From Carnobacterium divergens (lineage in GTDB: Bacteria; Bacillota; Bacilli; Lactobacillales; Carnobacteriaceae), in NCBI RefSeq assembly GCF_900258435.1, contig NZ_LT992558.1:988736-1052735 (forward strand): DNA of 64,000 nucleotides, written 5' to 3'. Within the stretch, counting starts at the first letter, position 1, and each line of letters starts with the position of its first letter. This document shows positions 41,209 through 54,997 of this stretch, piece by piece. The position numbers were made by a program, and so were the translations under genes. Under the pieces are notes generated by a model. The model was not told the DNA's origin, ran no database searches, and saw only the letters and a program-made list of their open reading frames with translations.

Positions 41209-42450
41209 TTGAATTTTGAAGAATTTGATCGTGAATTATGGGGCGCAATTGATCAAGAACGTGATCGTCAAGAACACAATATTGAGTTGATTGCTTCAGA
41301 AAACTTTGTTTCTAAAGCCGTTATGGCAGCTCAAGGAAGTATTTTAACCAATAAGTATGCAGAAGGTTATCCTGGCAAAAGATATTACGGTGGCTGTGAG
41401 TACATAGATATCGTAGAAAATTTAGCAATAGATCGAGTAAAAGAGCTATTTGGTGCAGAATACGCAAATGTTCAACCACACTCAGGTTCACAAGCGAATA
41501 TGGCTGTGTTTAATGCCTTTCTAGAACCAGGAGATACTATTTTAGGGATGGATTTGACTCATGGTGGGCATTTAACCCATGGTTCACCTGTTAACTTTAG
41601 CGGAAAAACCTATCACTTTATTGCTTACGGCGTCGACAAAGAAACGGAAATGATCGATTACGAAGCAGTTAAAAAGAAAGCCCTTGAAGGCAAACCAAAA
41701 ATGATTATTGCTGGAGCAAGTGCTTACTCAAGAGCCATTGATTTTGCAAAATTCAAAGAAATCGCTGATGAAGTGGGTGCCTTTTTAATGGTCGATATGG
41801 CTCATATTGCTGGACTAGTAGCAACAGGAGATCATCAAAATCCAGTTCCTTATGCAGATGTGGTAACCTCAACCACTCATAAAACCTTACGTGGCCCTCG
41901 CGGCGGTTTGATTTTAGCCAAGGAACAATATGGAAAAGCCTTAAACAGTGCTATTTTCCCAGGAATTCAAGGTGGACCATTAGAACACGTGATTGCTGGA
42001 AAAGCAGTAGCCTTTAAAGAAGCAATGGAACCAAGCTTCAAAGCTTATACTACTCAAATTATTAAAAATGCGAAAGCAATGGAATCTGTTTTTAACGGCT
42101 CTGTGGGCCATTTGATTAGTCAAGGAACAGACAATCACTTATTGCTTTTAGATGTCACTAATTTTGGGTTAAACGGTAAAGAAGCCGAAGCTATTTTAGA
42201 CAGCGTAGGCATTACTGTAAATAAGAATACCATTCCCTTTGAAACCTTAAGTCCATTTAAAACAAGCGGTATCCGAATTGGAACGCCAGCCATTACAACA
42301 CGAGGGTTCCTTGAAGAAGAGTCAAAAGAAGTCGCTTCATTAATCGTAGCGGCCTTAACAGCTAAAGAAGAAACTAGTAAACTGGAAGAAATCAGCAAAG
42401 AGGTACGCGCTTTGACGGATCGCTATCCACTTTACCCAACTGAAAAATAA
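41209..42450 (+). CDS. glyA: serine hydroxymethyltransferase
   Basis: A 413-residue PLP enzyme that interconverts serine and glycine while loading tetrahydrofolate with a one-carbon unit. The PLP lysine is Lys225 in [29 protein letters not shown] and [10 protein letters not shown] are conserved substrate segments. The frame is open from GTG 41200, but TTG 41209 has GGAG eight bases upstream and gives the usual N-terminus [11 protein letters not shown]. It is a non-ATG start. A terminator separates it from upp. Confidence 0.96.
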   Translation: MNFEEFDRELWGAIDQERDRQEHNIELIASENFVSKAVMAAQGSILTNKYAEGYPGKRYYGGCEYIDIVENLAIDRVKELFGAEYANVQPHSGSQANMAVFNAFLEPGDTILGMDLTHGGHLTHGSPVNFSGKTYHFIAYGVDKETEMIDYEAVKKKALEGKPKMIIAGASAYSRAIDFAKFKEIADEVGAFLMVDMAHIAGLVATGDHQNPVPYADVVTSTTHKTLRGPRGGLILAKEQYGKALNSAIFPGIQGGPLEHVIAGKAVAFKEAMEPSFKAYTTQIIKNAKAMESVFNGSVGHLISQGTDNHLLLLDVTNFGLNGKEAEAILDSVGITVNKNTIPFETLSPFKTSGIRIGTPAITTRGFLEEESKEVASLIVAALTAKEETSKLEEISKEVRALTDRYPLYPTEK

Positions 42451-42455
42451 AAGCC

Positions 42456-42496
42456 AAGACCATTCAGAGCCTCGTTTTTCTGAATGGTCTTTTTTT
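42456..42496 (+). terminator. intrinsic terminator of glyA
   Basis: AGACCATTCAGA / TCTGAATGGTCT perfect 12-bp stem followed by a T-run. Confidence 0.92.
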
Positions 42497-42599
42497 CAAA
42501 AAAAACGCAAAAAAAACAAAGTTTTACTAGCTATATACAGCGATTTCAATTACAATAGAATTGTTTAAAAAAATTTTTAGAAAATGAGGGCTGAAAAAA

Positions 42600-43229
42600 A
42601 TGGGTAAATTCCAAGTATTAGATCATCCGTTGATTCAACATAAGTTAACAATGATTCGCCAAACAAAAACAGGAACAAAAGTGTTTAGGGAAGTTGTTAA
42701 TGAAATAGCTATGTTAATGGCTTACGAAGTTTCAAGAGATATGCCATTAGAAGATGTTGAAATCGAAACGCCTTTAGTAAAATCTGTTCAAAAACAATTA
42801 TCTGGTAAAAAAGTTGCCATCGTTCCAATTTTAAGAGCCGGTCTTGGAATGGTTGACGGAATGCTTCAAATGATTCCAGCAGCTAAAGTTGGTCATATCG
42901 GGCTATACCGTGACCATGATTCATTAGAACCAGTTGAGTACTTTGTAAAACTTCCAAGTGATATTAATGAACGTCAAATGCTAGTAGTTGATCCAATGTT
43001 AGCAACTGGAGGATCTGCGATTATGGCAATTGATGCCTTAAAACGTCGTGGCGCAACCACCATTAAATTTGTTTGTCTCGTAGCAGCTCCAGAAGGCGTG
43101 AAAGCCTTACAAGAAGCTCATCCTGATGTGGATATCTATGTAGCCTCATTAGATGAAAAATTAGATGAAAACGGCTATATCGTTCCTGGATTAGGGGATG
43201 CTGGCGACCGTTTGTTTGGAACTAAATAA
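42600..43229 (+). CDS. upp: uracil phosphoribosyltransferase
   Basis: A 209-residue enzyme converting uracil and PRPP to UMP. The PRPP-binding loop is [16 protein letters not shown], and [17 protein letters not shown] at the C-terminus forms the uracil-binding site. AGGG lies ten bases before the ATG. Together with tdk it covers pyrimidine salvage. It is followed by a perfect terminator and a long leader before the ATP synthase operon. Confidence 0.97.
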   Translation: MGKFQVLDHPLIQHKLTMIRQTKTGTKVFREVVNEIAMLMAYEVSRDMPLEDVEIETPLVKSVQKQLSGKKVAIVPILRAGLGMVDGMLQMIPAAKVGHIGLYRDHDSLEPVEYFVKLPSDINERQMLVVDPMLATGGSAIMAIDALKRRGATTIKFVCLVAAPEGVKALQEAHPDVDIYVASLDEKLDENGYIVPGLGDAGDRLFGTK

Positions 43230-43246
43230 ACGATTAAAATGAAACC

Positions 43247-43286
43247 AAAAATTTCTGTCAATGTTTAATTGACAGAAATTTTTTTA
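43247..43286 (+). terminator. intrinsic terminator of upp
   Basis: AAAAATTTCTGTCAAT / ATTGACAGAAATTTTT with a five-base loop and T-run. Confidence 0.9.
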
Positions 43287-43507
43287 ATAAATAGAGAGGT
43301 TTTTGGTGTCTTTTATAAAGAAGAAAAAGTTCTTTTATTTTAAATAAAAAAATTTCAGAAACTAAAACATAAAGCGCTATCATAGTTAGCTATCATGAAT
43401 TCACCGAATTTGTGAAAAACAGATTAAATAAATTCTATTCCTAAATGGAGAGTTTCTAATAGAAAAAATAGATAATATTAATGCATTAACGTTGCTATCA
43501 AAGGTTT

Positions 43508-43537
43508 TTTTTGAAAAACAGAAATGTTTTTCAAAAA
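43508..43537. repeat. perfect inverted repeat upstream of the atp promoter
   Basis: TTTTTGAAAAACA-GAAA-TGTTTTTCAAAAA, 13-base perfect arms, ending three bases before the -35. Possible operator or the end of an upstream transcript. Confidence 0.6.
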
Positions 43538-43540
43538 GCT

Positions 43541-43569
43541 TTGTATTTTAGAAAGAATGGTGGTATGAT
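43541..43569 (+). promoter_or_regulatory. sigma-A promoter of the atp operon
   Basis: TTGTAT, 17-base spacer, TATGAT. Confidence 0.6.
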
Positions 43570-43790
43570 AGCAAATGTTAAAGAGTGAACTTGGAAAAAT
43601 GATACCTTGATAAGCTGTGAATTATCCTTTTGAAGAATAAATAAAAACAAAGTTTATAATAGTAAAAGCGTTCTTATTTATGATAGAATAGAGAGGATCA
43701 ACGAAAGGCTTTAAAGATAAAATAAGAGGTATCATAGATTCATTTTTTCAATCATCGCTCTGTTTTGTTTTACCTAACTTCGTTGGATGA

Positions 43791-44537
<747 letters not shown>

Positions 44538-44600
44538 CAATCATTAACAGTAATTAAATTTAGAAAAAGAGTGTAACACTCTTAAGGAGGAAATTTTATC

Positions 44601-44813
44601 ATGGGTTTAATTGGAGCAGCAATCGCAGTAGCAGGAGCAGCAATCGGAGCATCATTAGGGAACGGAAAAGTTATTTCAAAAACAATCGAATCAGTAGCAC
44701 GTCAACCAGAATTACAAGGTCGCTTACAAATGATGATGTTTATCGGGGTCGGTCTTATTGAAGCTGTTCCGATTATGGCAGTAGTTATTGCCTTTATCTT
44801 AGTATTTAAATAG
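44601..44813 (+). CDS. atpE: ATP synthase Fo subunit c
   Basis: A 70-residue hairpin of two helices joined by the polar loop ARQPE. The ion-binding carboxylate is Glu54 in [11 protein letters not shown]. The residues around it lack the Gln/Ser ligands of sodium-translocating rings, so proton coupling is expected. AAGGAGG, the best ribosome binding site of the operon, precedes the ATG, fitting the need for many copies. A stem-loop follows before atpF. Confidence 0.97.
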   Translation: MGLIGAAIAVAGAAIGASLGNGKVISKTIESVARQPELQGRLQMMMFIGVGLIEAVPIMAVVIAFILVFK

Positions 44814-44820
44814 AACAAAT

Positions 44821-44860
44821 AAAAGGCGGAGAAATTTTTGTTTCATAACATCTGCCTTTT
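44821..44860 (+). promoter_or_regulatory. intercistronic stem-loop between atpE and atpF
   Basis: AAAAGGCGGA / TCTGCCTTTT, nine of ten bases paired, with a 20-base loop and a short T-run at its end. It could protect the atpE message 3' end or partly attenuate transcription into atpF. Confidence 0.5.
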
Positions 44861-44900
44861 TGGTTCATCTATGAATAAGTGATTAGAAGGAGTGTCGGGA

Positions 44901-45407
44901 ATGTACGATTTAGTATTAGGAGAATCTACCAGTGCTGGAGATACAATTTTTGTCTTATTAGCCTTCTTATTGCTATTGTTAGTTCTAAAAAAGTTTGCTT
45001 GGAAACCTCTAATGGGGATTATGGAGGAACGTGAAAGGCAAATTTCGAAAAATATTGACAGTGCAGAAAACTCTCGTATTGAAGCCAATCGTTTAGCTGT
45101 TGAAGGAAAAGAAAAAATGGATGAGACTCGTAATGAAGCTTTGACTATTTTAAACAACGCTAGAGAAAATGGTGAAAGAATCAAACGTGATATGTTGGAA
45201 AAGGCGAAAGAAGATGCAGAACGCATCAAAGCTGAAGCACAGTTGGATATCGAAATGGAAAAACAAAAAGCAATAGAAAGCGTTAAAAGTGATGTGAGTC
45301 AACTATCAATGGAAATTGCAGCGAAGCTAATCGGTAAAGAACTTACAGGTGAGGGACATGCCGCTTTAATCGATGAGTACATTGAAGGGTTGGCTGATGA
45401 CAAATGA
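44901..45407 (+). CDS. atpF: ATP synthase Fo subunit b
   Basis: A 168-residue peripheral stalk protein with a membrane anchor at ~13-32 (TIFVLLAFLLLLLVLKKFAW), then a long charged helix that pairs with a second b subunit (RERQISKNIDSAENSRIEAN ... LIGKEL). An upstream GTG (44892) is in frame, but AAGGAG is positioned for ATG 44901. It overlaps atpH by four bases (ATGA). Confidence 0.95.
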   Translation: MYDLVLGESTSAGDTIFVLLAFLLLLLVLKKFAWKPLMGIMEERERQISKNIDSAENSRIEANRLAVEGKEKMDETRNEALTILNNARENGERIKRDMLEKAKEDAERIKAEAQLDIEMEKQKAIESVKSDVSQLSMEIAAKLIGKELTGEGHAALIDEYIEGLADDK

Positions 45408-45946
45408 AATTAAATAAGCACACAGTAGCAACTCGTTACGCAAAAGCATATTATAATTTAGCAGAAGAGCACGACTGTATCAAAGAAGCTTTTGATAATA
45501 TGATGGATATTCGTCAAATTTTTGGCGAAAACCCTGGGTTGGGCTTAGTTTTATCAGATGCCAGATTAACACTTGCTCAAAAACGTCCGATTGTGGACAA
45601 CTTAATTAAGAATTTTCCAGAGTTGATGCAAAACTTTGTCTTAATGATTTTTGATTATGATCGCATGGGCGACATGGAATTGATCGTGGATGAATTTGAA
45701 AAGCTTTATGACCACAAAAACCGGACAATTTTAGCGAAAGTAACAACAGCAGTGCCTTTAACTGAAGCACAAAAAACACGTTTAGCGGATGTTTTTGTAA
45801 AAAAATTAGACGGTAAAAAAGTGATTTTTGACGAAGTTGTTGATCCTGAGATTTTAGGTGGCGTAATCATCGAAGCTGAACATCAAATTTTTGATGGTAG
45901 TATTCGGTTAAATTTAGAAACATTGAAAAAACAAATTGCTAAATAA
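45404..45946 (+). CDS. atpH: ATP synthase F1 subunit delta
   Basis: A 180-residue subunit joining the peripheral stalk to the top of F1. The N-terminal helical bundle begins HTVATRYAKAYYNLAEEHD. The C-terminal signature is VDPEILGGVIIEAEHQIFDGSIRLNLETLKKQI. Translation is coupled to atpF by a four-base overlap. Confidence 0.95.
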   Translation: MKLNKHTVATRYAKAYYNLAEEHDCIKEAFDNMMDIRQIFGENPGLGLVLSDARLTLAQKRPIVDNLIKNFPELMQNFVLMIFDYDRMGDMELIVDEFEKLYDHKNRTILAKVTTAVPLTEAQKTRLADVFVKKLDGKKVIFDEVVDPEILGGVIIEAEHQIFDGSIRLNLETLKKQIAK

Positions 45947-45960
45947 ATGTAAAAGGTTGA

Positions 45961-47529
<1,569 letters not shown>

Positions 47530-47544
47530 AGGCGGTGGAGATAA

Positions 47545-49914
<2,370 letters not shown>

Positions 49915-49929
49915 TAAGGAGGAGTAACT

Positions 49930-50352
49930 ATGGCTATTTTAAAAGTAAATATCGTTACCCCAGATGGTATTGTTTACAACCACCAATCAAAAATGGTGAT
50001 TGCTAAAACACTTGATGGAGAAGTGGGGATTTTACCTCAACATGCGCCTATTATTGTTCCTTTATCCATTGATGAAGTTCGTATTAAACGAGTGGATTCT
50101 GAAAACCATGAAGATGCAATCGCTGTGAATGGTGGCGTAATGGAAGTTCGTGACAATGTTTGTACGATTATTGCAGACAGTGCCGAGCGCGAACGTGACA
50201 TTGATCTTGATCGTGCGGAACGTGCAAAATCAAGAGCTGAGAAACGAATTCAAGAAGCGCATGAAAAAGAAGACCGAGATGCTGTTCAACGAGCAACGGT
50301 TGCACTTAATAAAGCAATCAATCGTATCAGTGTGTCAAAACATCGTCGCTAA
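49930..50352 (+). CDS. atpC: ATP synthase F1 subunit epsilon
   Basis: A 140-residue rotor subunit with an N-terminal beta-sandwich (VNIVTPDGIVY, MVIAKTLDGEVGILPQHAPI) and a C-terminal helical pair (ERAKSRAEKRIQEAHEKEDRDAVQRATVALNKAINRI) that can regulate ATP hydrolysis. It is the last gene of the operon and is followed by a long terminator. Confidence 0.96.
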   Translation: MAILKVNIVTPDGIVYNHQSKMVIAKTLDGEVGILPQHAPIIVPLSIDEVRIKRVDSENHEDAIAVNGGVMEVRDNVCTIIADSAERERDIDLDRAERAKSRAEKRIQEAHEKEDRDAVQRATVALNKAINRISVSKHRR

Positions 50353-50358
50353 AAAGTT

Positions 50359-50407
50359 ACAAGTTGCTTCAATTAATCATGATTAATTGAAGCGTACTTG
50401 TTTTTTA
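50359..50407 (+). terminator. intrinsic terminator of the atp operon
   Basis: ACAAGTtGCTTCAATTAAT / ATTAATTGAAGCgtACTTGT, long stem with a small CATG loop, then six T. Confidence 0.92.
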
Positions 50408-50596
50408 TTGTCTTGACTTTATATTTTAAATAACAAATAGATATAAATCCCTACATAGAAAAGATAAAAAAATGTATAACTATACAATTAAGGTTCGCCT
50501 TAAATATTAAGAATGTTGCAAATGAAATAGGAATGATTTATTTTTTTATGTATTTATGGTAGCATATATTTAAATAACGAAAGGATGGTAGAAAAA

Positions 50597-50830
50597 ATGA
50601 ACCTTTTAGGTGTTCAAGCCATCATAGGAATTGCAACAAATATCTTTTTTATTATGGTTTCATTTTGGGCTTTAAAAGGCTTGAGAATTGAATCTTGGAT
50701 AAAAAAAAATCATGTTGCACAAGCACGAATTTTGTATGTCTTTTTTTCAATTACCATTGGATATACCGTCAGTAATTTTGTTTTAGAATTTTTAAATTTA
50801 TCTAAAAATCTAATATTTTTACTCAATTAG
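50597..50830 (+). CDS. DUF1146 family membrane protein (YwzB-like)
   Basis: A 77-residue protein with two membrane helices (about residues 5-25 and 42-62) and the family segment SFWALKGLRIESWI, then QARILYVFFSITIGYTVSNFVLEF. The function is unknown. It is regularly found between the atp operon and murA in Bacillales and Lactobacillales, which supports the call. An ATG at 50585 is in frame but overlaps the Shine-Dalgarno AAAGGATG; 50597 is used. Confidence 0.9.
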   Translation: MNLLGVQAIIGIATNIFFIMVSFWALKGLRIESWIKKNHVAQARILYVFFSITIGYTVSNFVLEFLNLSKNLIFLLN

Positions 50831-50871
50831 ATTAAATTTCCATAAGTTTTTTTACATTACTAGTTAATAAT

Positions 50872-50901
50872 TTGTTTAAACAACGATGTTCGTGATATAA
50901 T
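50872..50901 (+). promoter_or_regulatory. promoter of murA
   Basis: TTGTTT, 18-base spacer, TG-A-TATAAT (extended -10). Confidence 0.7.
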
Positions 50902-50915
50902 GCCAAAAGTGGCAT
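50900..50915. promoter_or_regulatory. palindrome at the murA transcription start
   Basis: ATGCCA-AAAG-TGGCAT, perfect six-base arms directly after the -10; operator candidate or 5'-end hairpin of the murA message. Confidence 0.4.
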
Positions 50916-50981
50916 AAACGTATAATAAAATAACGTAATTTTAAATGAAGGAATTAACTGAGATTTTTCGGAGGGGTTAAC

Positions 50982-52295
50982 ATGGAAAAAATAATTGTTC
51001 GTGGCGGGAAACGTCTTGAAGGAACAGTTAAAGTAGAGGGTGCTAAAAATGCTGTTTTACCAATTTTAGCAGCAACAATTTTAGCAAGTGTTGGAGAAAG
51101 CAAGCTGACAAACGTTCCAACTTTATCAGATGTATACACAATCAATGAAGTATTACACCACTTAAACTTAGACGTAGCATTTAATGAAAAAAATAAAGAA
51201 GTTCAAATTAATGCAACACATGATTTGAATTTTGAAGCACCTTTTGAATATGTAAGCAAAATGCGTGCATCAATTGTTGTAATGGGTCCACTACTAGCAC
51301 GTTTAGGACATGCAAAAGTAGCGTTACCTGGTGGTTGTGCGATTGGCACAAGACCAATTGATTTACATTTAAAAGGCTTTGAAGCGATGGGTGCGCGAGT
51401 ACATATCGAAAATGGCTATATTGAAGCCTTTGCCGATGAATTAGTAGGCGCTCGTATTTACCTTGATTTCCCAAGTGTAGGAGCAACTCAAAACATCATG
51501 ATGGCTGCAACATTAGCTAAAGGCACTACTACAATCGAAAACGTAGCTAGAGAGCCAGAAATTGTGGATCTTGCGAACTTCTTAAACCGAATGGGAGCAA
51601 AAGTAGTCGGAGCGGGTACAGAAACGATTAGAATTGAAGGCGTTGCAGAATTAACAGGCGTTGAACATTCAATTATTCCTGACCGTATTGAAGCTGGAAC
51701 CTTTATGATTGCAGCAGCAATGACTCAAGGAAATGTTTTGGTGGAAGATGCAGTTGCAGAACATAATAAACCATTAATTTCAAAATTAAAAGAAATGAAT
51801 GTAACCATTATTGAAGAAGAAAACGGACTACGTATTATTGGTCCTGAAAAACTAAAAGCAACGGATGTAAAAACAATGCCTCATCCTGGTTTTCCAACAG
51901 ATATGCAAGCTCAAATGACGGCAATTCAATTAATGGCTGAAGGAACAAGTACGATGACTGAAACCGTTTTTGAAAATCGTTACATGCATATGGAAGAATT
52001 ACGTCGTATGAATGCTCAATTTAAAGTTGAAGGACAATCTCTTGTTATTTATGGTCCAACAAAACTTCAAGGTGCTGAAGTAGCAGCAACGGATTTAAGA
52101 GCAGCAGCAGCTTTGATTTTAAGTGGTTTATGTTCAGAAGGTTACACTCGAGTAACTCATTTAGAGTACTTGGATCGTGGTTACTTTGAATTCCATAAAA
52201 AATTACAAGCATTGGGTGCTGATGTTGAGCGTATCAATGAAGAAGAAGAACATTTGCTAAAAGAAGCAGAACTTGATCAAATTTTTGCATCATAA
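50982..52295 (+). CDS. murA: UDP-N-acetylglucosamine 1-carboxyvinyltransferase
   Basis: A 437-residue enzyme for the first committed step of peptidoglycan synthesis, transfer of enolpyruvate from PEP to UDP-GlcNAc. The substrate loop Lys22-Asn23 ([12 protein letters not shown]) and the PEP-reactive Cys119 in [23 protein letters not shown] are present. The active Cys means normal fosfomycin sensitivity at this site. The C-terminus is slightly extended and Glu-rich. The position after atp-DUF1146 matches B. subtilis murAA. It has its own promoter and terminator. Confidence 0.97.
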   Translation: MEKIIVRGGKRLEGTVKVEGAKNAVLPILAATILASVGESKLTNVPTLSDVYTINEVLHHLNLDVAFNEKNKEVQINATHDLNFEAPFEYVSKMRASIVVMGPLLARLGHAKVALPGGCAIGTRPIDLHLKGFEAMGARVHIENGYIEAFADELVGARIYLDFPSVGATQNIMMAATLAKGTTTIENVAREPEIVDLANFLNRMGAKVVGAGTETIRIEGVAELTGVEHSIIPDRIEAGTFMIAAAMTQGNVLVEDAVAEHNKPLISKLKEMNVTIIEEENGLRIIGPEKLKATDVKTMPHPGFPTDMQAQMTAIQLMAEGTSTMTETVFENRYMHMEELRRMNAQFKVEGQSLVIYGPTKLQGAEVAATDLRAAAALILSGLCSEGYTRVTHLEYLDRGYFEFHKKLQALGADVERINEEEEHLLKEAELDQIFAS

Positions 52296-52308
52296 GAAAA
52301 TTACTAGA

Positions 52309-52338
52309 AAAACACATCGTTAAGATGTGTTTTTTTTT
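52309..52338 (+). terminator. intrinsic terminator of murA
   Basis: AAACACATC / GATGTGTTT, five-base loop, T-run. Confidence 0.88.
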
Positions 52339-52361
52339 AGAAAATATTCATAAAATCACGG

Positions 52362-52390
52362 TTTCCCATTAAGATAAGTTATGCTATAAT
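52362..52390 (+). promoter_or_regulatory. extended -10 promoter of mbl
   Basis: TG-C-TATAAT at 52382-52390; a weak -35 TTTCCC lies 17 bases upstream of the hexamer. Confidence 0.6.
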
Positions 52391-52460
52391 AGAAAATTAG
52401 ATGGCTACATAAAATAGATAGCCTAAAACGAACAAGAGCTTTGAGAGGAGAACAAAGATA

Positions 52461-53447
52461 ATGGCGAAAGATATTGGGATAGATTTAGGGACAGCAAATG
52501 TATTGATTCATGTGAAAGGCAAGGGGATTGTTTTAAATGAACCTGCTGTAGTAGCTGTTGATACAGCAACAAATCAAGTGCTAGCTGTGGGAGAAGAAGC
52601 ATATCGTATGGTTGGGCGTACCCCAGGAAATATTCGTGCGATTCGTCCCCTAGAAGACGGGGTCATTGCTGATTTTGATATTACTGAAGCAATGCTTTCA
52701 TATTTTATTGATAAATTAAACGTAAAAGGGTTTTTATCAAAACCAAACATTTTAATCTGCTGTCCTACAAATATTACTTCAATTGAGCAAAAAGCCATTA
52801 TTCAAGCTGCTGAAAAAAGCGGTGGTAAAAATGTGTACCTTGAAGAAGAGCCAAAAGTAGCAGCAATCGGTGCTGGAATGGATATTTTCCAACCTAGCGG
52901 CAATATGGTCATTGATATCGGCGGAGGAACAAGTGACATTGCAGTTCTTTCAATGGGAGACATCGTAACAAGTCGTTCACTTAAACTAGCTGGTGATAAA
53001 TTAGACAGCGAAATCACTCAATATGTCAAGAAAAAATACAAATTGTTGATTGGTGAACGTACTGCGGAATCTATTAAAATTGAAATTGGGACAGTTTTCC
53101 CTAACAATCGTGATGACTCAATGGACGTTAGAGGTCGTGATATGGTAAGTGGTTTACCAAGAACGATTACCATCACTTCAGCAGAAGTCCAAGAAGCTTT
53201 GAATGAATCAATGATGTTGATTGTTCAACAAGCAAAAGATGTTCTAGAGCAAACGCCTCCTGAATTATCAGCAGACATCATCGATCGTGGTGTCATTTTA
53301 ACAGGTGGTGGAGCGTTATTAGATGGAATTGACCAGTTATTTGCAGAAGAGCTTAAAGTTCCAGTATTTGCAGCAGAGCATCCACTAGATGCAGTTGCAC
53401 TTGGTACAGGTATTTTACTTGAAAATATTAATAAAAAACGTCGTTAA
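52461..53447 (+). CDS. mbl: MreB-like cell-shape actin homologue Mbl
   Basis: A 328-residue bacterial actin that guides lateral wall synthesis at the membrane. Phosphate-binding loops are IGIDLGTANVLIHVKG and IDIGGGTSDIAVLS, and the adenosine motif is GVILTGGGALLDGIDQLF. Placement after murA and before epuA is the same as for mbl in other rod-shaped Firmicutes and implies that this organism is rod-shaped. GAGAGGAG precedes the ATG. Confidence 0.94.
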   Translation: MAKDIGIDLGTANVLIHVKGKGIVLNEPAVVAVDTATNQVLAVGEEAYRMVGRTPGNIRAIRPLEDGVIADFDITEAMLSYFIDKLNVKGFLSKPNILICCPTNITSIEQKAIIQAAEKSGGKNVYLEEEPKVAAIGAGMDIFQPSGNMVIDIGGGTSDIAVLSMGDIVTSRSLKLAGDKLDSEITQYVKKKYKLLIGERTAESIKIEIGTVFPNNRDDSMDVRGRDMVSGLPRTITITSAEVQEALNESMMLIVQQAKDVLEQTPPELSADIIDRGVILTGGGALLDGIDQLFAEELKVPVFAAEHPLDAVALGTGILLENINKKRR

Positions 53448-53490
53448 AGCAAACTTTCTTATGAGAGTAATTGATTGAAGAGGTGTTACA

Positions 53491-53685
53491 TTGAAAGAGA
53501 ATAAAATAAGAACTACTCCAATGCCCTTTGCATTGAAAGTATTGATTGTGCTTGTCTTGATCATAATGACCTTTTTAATAGGAGCAATGATTGGCTTTGG
53601 TGTTTTAGGGGATGGCAATCCTTTTGCAGTCTTTAGTAGTGCAACTTGGAAGCACATTTTCAGTTATTTTAGTAAGGGAACTTAA
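53491..53685 (+). CDS. EpuA family small membrane protein ('RNA polymerase subunit beta' family, misnamed)
   Basis: A 64-residue protein with one central helix (PFALKVLIVLVLIIMTFLIGAMIGFGVLG) and the family end FAVFSSATWKHIFSYF. In databases this Lactobacillales/Bacillales family is often labelled DNA-directed RNA polymerase subunit beta; there is no sequence basis for polymerase function. The start is TTG five bases after AGAGGTG, 43 bases behind mbl, probably the same transcript. The function is unknown. Confidence 0.85.
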   Translation: MKENKIRTTPMPFALKVLIVLVLIIMTFLIGAMIGFGVLGDGNPFAVFSSATWKHIFSYFSKGT

Positions 53686-53698
53686 TATCGTTTTTAGC

Positions 53699-53735
53699 AA
53701 AGTCACTTAACAAATTTGTTAAGTGACTTTTTTTA
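53699..53735 (+). terminator. intrinsic terminator after mbl-epuA
   Basis: AAAGTCACTTAACAAA / TTTGTTAAGTGACTTT, fully palindromic, followed by a T-run. Confidence 0.9.
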
Positions 53736-53794
53736 ATGAAAATACAAAAAAATGCGGATAGTTATACTAGAAAGAAAAAAGGAGTGAGTGTAAA

Positions 53795-54148
53795 GTGAAT
53801 CAAGTATCAATGATCGGAAGAATCGTCAGAGAAATCGAATTGCAACAGGTAGGAAATGGAAGTCAGGTCGTCAATAATACGTTAGCCATTCAACGAATGT
53901 ATAAAAAAGATAAAAAACAAGGAGCGGATTTTATTCCATTTGTGGCATGGGGACCAGCGGCTAAAATGATTGCCGATAATTGTGAAAAAGGTGTTCAACT
54001 TGGTTTAAGTGGTCGTATGCAATCGAGAACCTATTTGAATAAAGAAGATGAGACTATTTTTGCAGTAGAACTTCGAGTGGAAGAAGTTAGTTTGATTTTT
54101 AAAAAAAGGGCAGAAGAAACGGCAGAAGTAGATAGTAGAGACGAATAA
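53795..54148 (+). CDS. ssbB: single-stranded DNA-binding protein (short SsbB-like paralogue)
   Basis: A 117-residue OB-fold protein: MNQVSMIGRIVREIELQQ, then NTLAIQRMYKKDKKQGADFIPFVAWGPAAKMIADNCEKG. It lacks the long linker and the acidic DDDIPF tail that recruits repair and replication partners in main SSB; it ends in EVDSRDE. That matches SsbB/YwpH, the paralogue used during natural transformation in Bacillus and streptococci, also located near mbl. It starts with GTG ten bases after AAGGAG. A competence role is inferred from the family. Confidence 0.87.
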   Translation: MNQVSMIGRIVREIELQQVGNGSQVVNNTLAIQRMYKKDKKQGADFIPFVAWGPAAKMIADNCEKGVQLGLSGRMQSRTYLNKEDETIFAVELRVEEVSLIFKKRAEETAEVDSRDE

Positions 54149-54275
54149 TTCAACAAAATGACTTGAAAATATGAAAAGATTATGAAGAAAGCTAGACTCT
54201 TTAGGTTTCGACTTTTGTTGTCGAGGTAAAAATAGTATAATAAAAACGAGTGGAGAAACTGAAAAGAGGGATTAG

Positions 54276-54995
54276 ATGAAAATATTAATGATTGAAGACA
54301 ACCAATCTGTCTGTGAAATGATGGAAATGTTCTTCTTAAAAGAAGATTGGGATGCAACTTTTAAACAAGATGGGAAGGAAGGCTTAGATGCTTTTTTAAC
54401 GCAACCAAATGCGTGGGACATTATTACCTTAGATTTAAATTTACCAACAATGGATGGCATTCAAATATGCCGTGAAATTCGAAAAGTGTCAAAAATCGTT
54501 CCAATTATCATGTTGACGGCAAAAGATTCTGAAAGCGATCAAGTGATTGGGTTAGAAATGGGAGCAGATGATTATGTCACAAAACCATTTAGTCCATTAA
54601 CGTTAATTGCCCGTATTAAAGCCCTTCATCGTCGCGCGGATTTAGGACATGAGGAAGGCGTAGGAAGTCCAGCAAAAAATACAGATTTTGAAGTTGAAAC
54701 GGATCACCTTAAAATCAATACTAAAACAAGAGAAGCCTTTTTGTATCATAAACCAATTGAAGGACTTACACCAAAAGAGTTTGAATTGCTATACACACTG
54801 GCTAAAAATCCAAAACAAGTTTTTTCAAGAGAACAGCTATTGACGATCGTTTGGGATTATCAATACTATGGCGATGAACGAACGGTTGATGCCCATATTA
54901 AAAAGTTGCGTCAAAAAATTGAAAAAACAGGTCCACAAGTGATTCAAACAGTTTGGGGTGTTGGATACAAATTTGATGACACTGGAGTTGAATAG
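54276..54995 (+). CDS. OmpR/PhoB family response regulator
   Basis: A 239-residue regulator: receiver (~1-120) with IEDN, phospho-Asp in ITLDLNLPTMDG, MLTAKD and KPFSPL; a 20-residue linker; then a winged-helix domain with PIEGLTPKEFELLYTLAKNPKQVFSREQLLTIVW and RTVDAHIKKLRQKI. The kinase gene starts two bases after its stop, so the pair is co-translated. The target genes are not obvious from the sequence. Confidence 0.93.
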   Translation: MKILMIEDNQSVCEMMEMFFLKEDWDATFKQDGKEGLDAFLTQPNAWDIITLDLNLPTMDGIQICREIRKVSKIVPIIMLTAKDSESDQVIGLEMGADDYVTKPFSPLTLIARIKALHRRADLGHEEGVGSPAKNTDFEVETDHLKINTKTREAFLYHKPIEGLTPKEFELLYTLAKNPKQVFSREQLLTIVWDYQYYGDERTVDAHIKKLRQKIEKTGPQVIQTVWGVGYKFDDTGVE

Positions 54996-54997
54996 TA

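Noticed and set aside
53491-53685. 'DNA-directed RNA polymerase subunit beta' as product name
   Set aside because: The 64-residue single-helix protein has no similarity to RpoB; the database name is historical.
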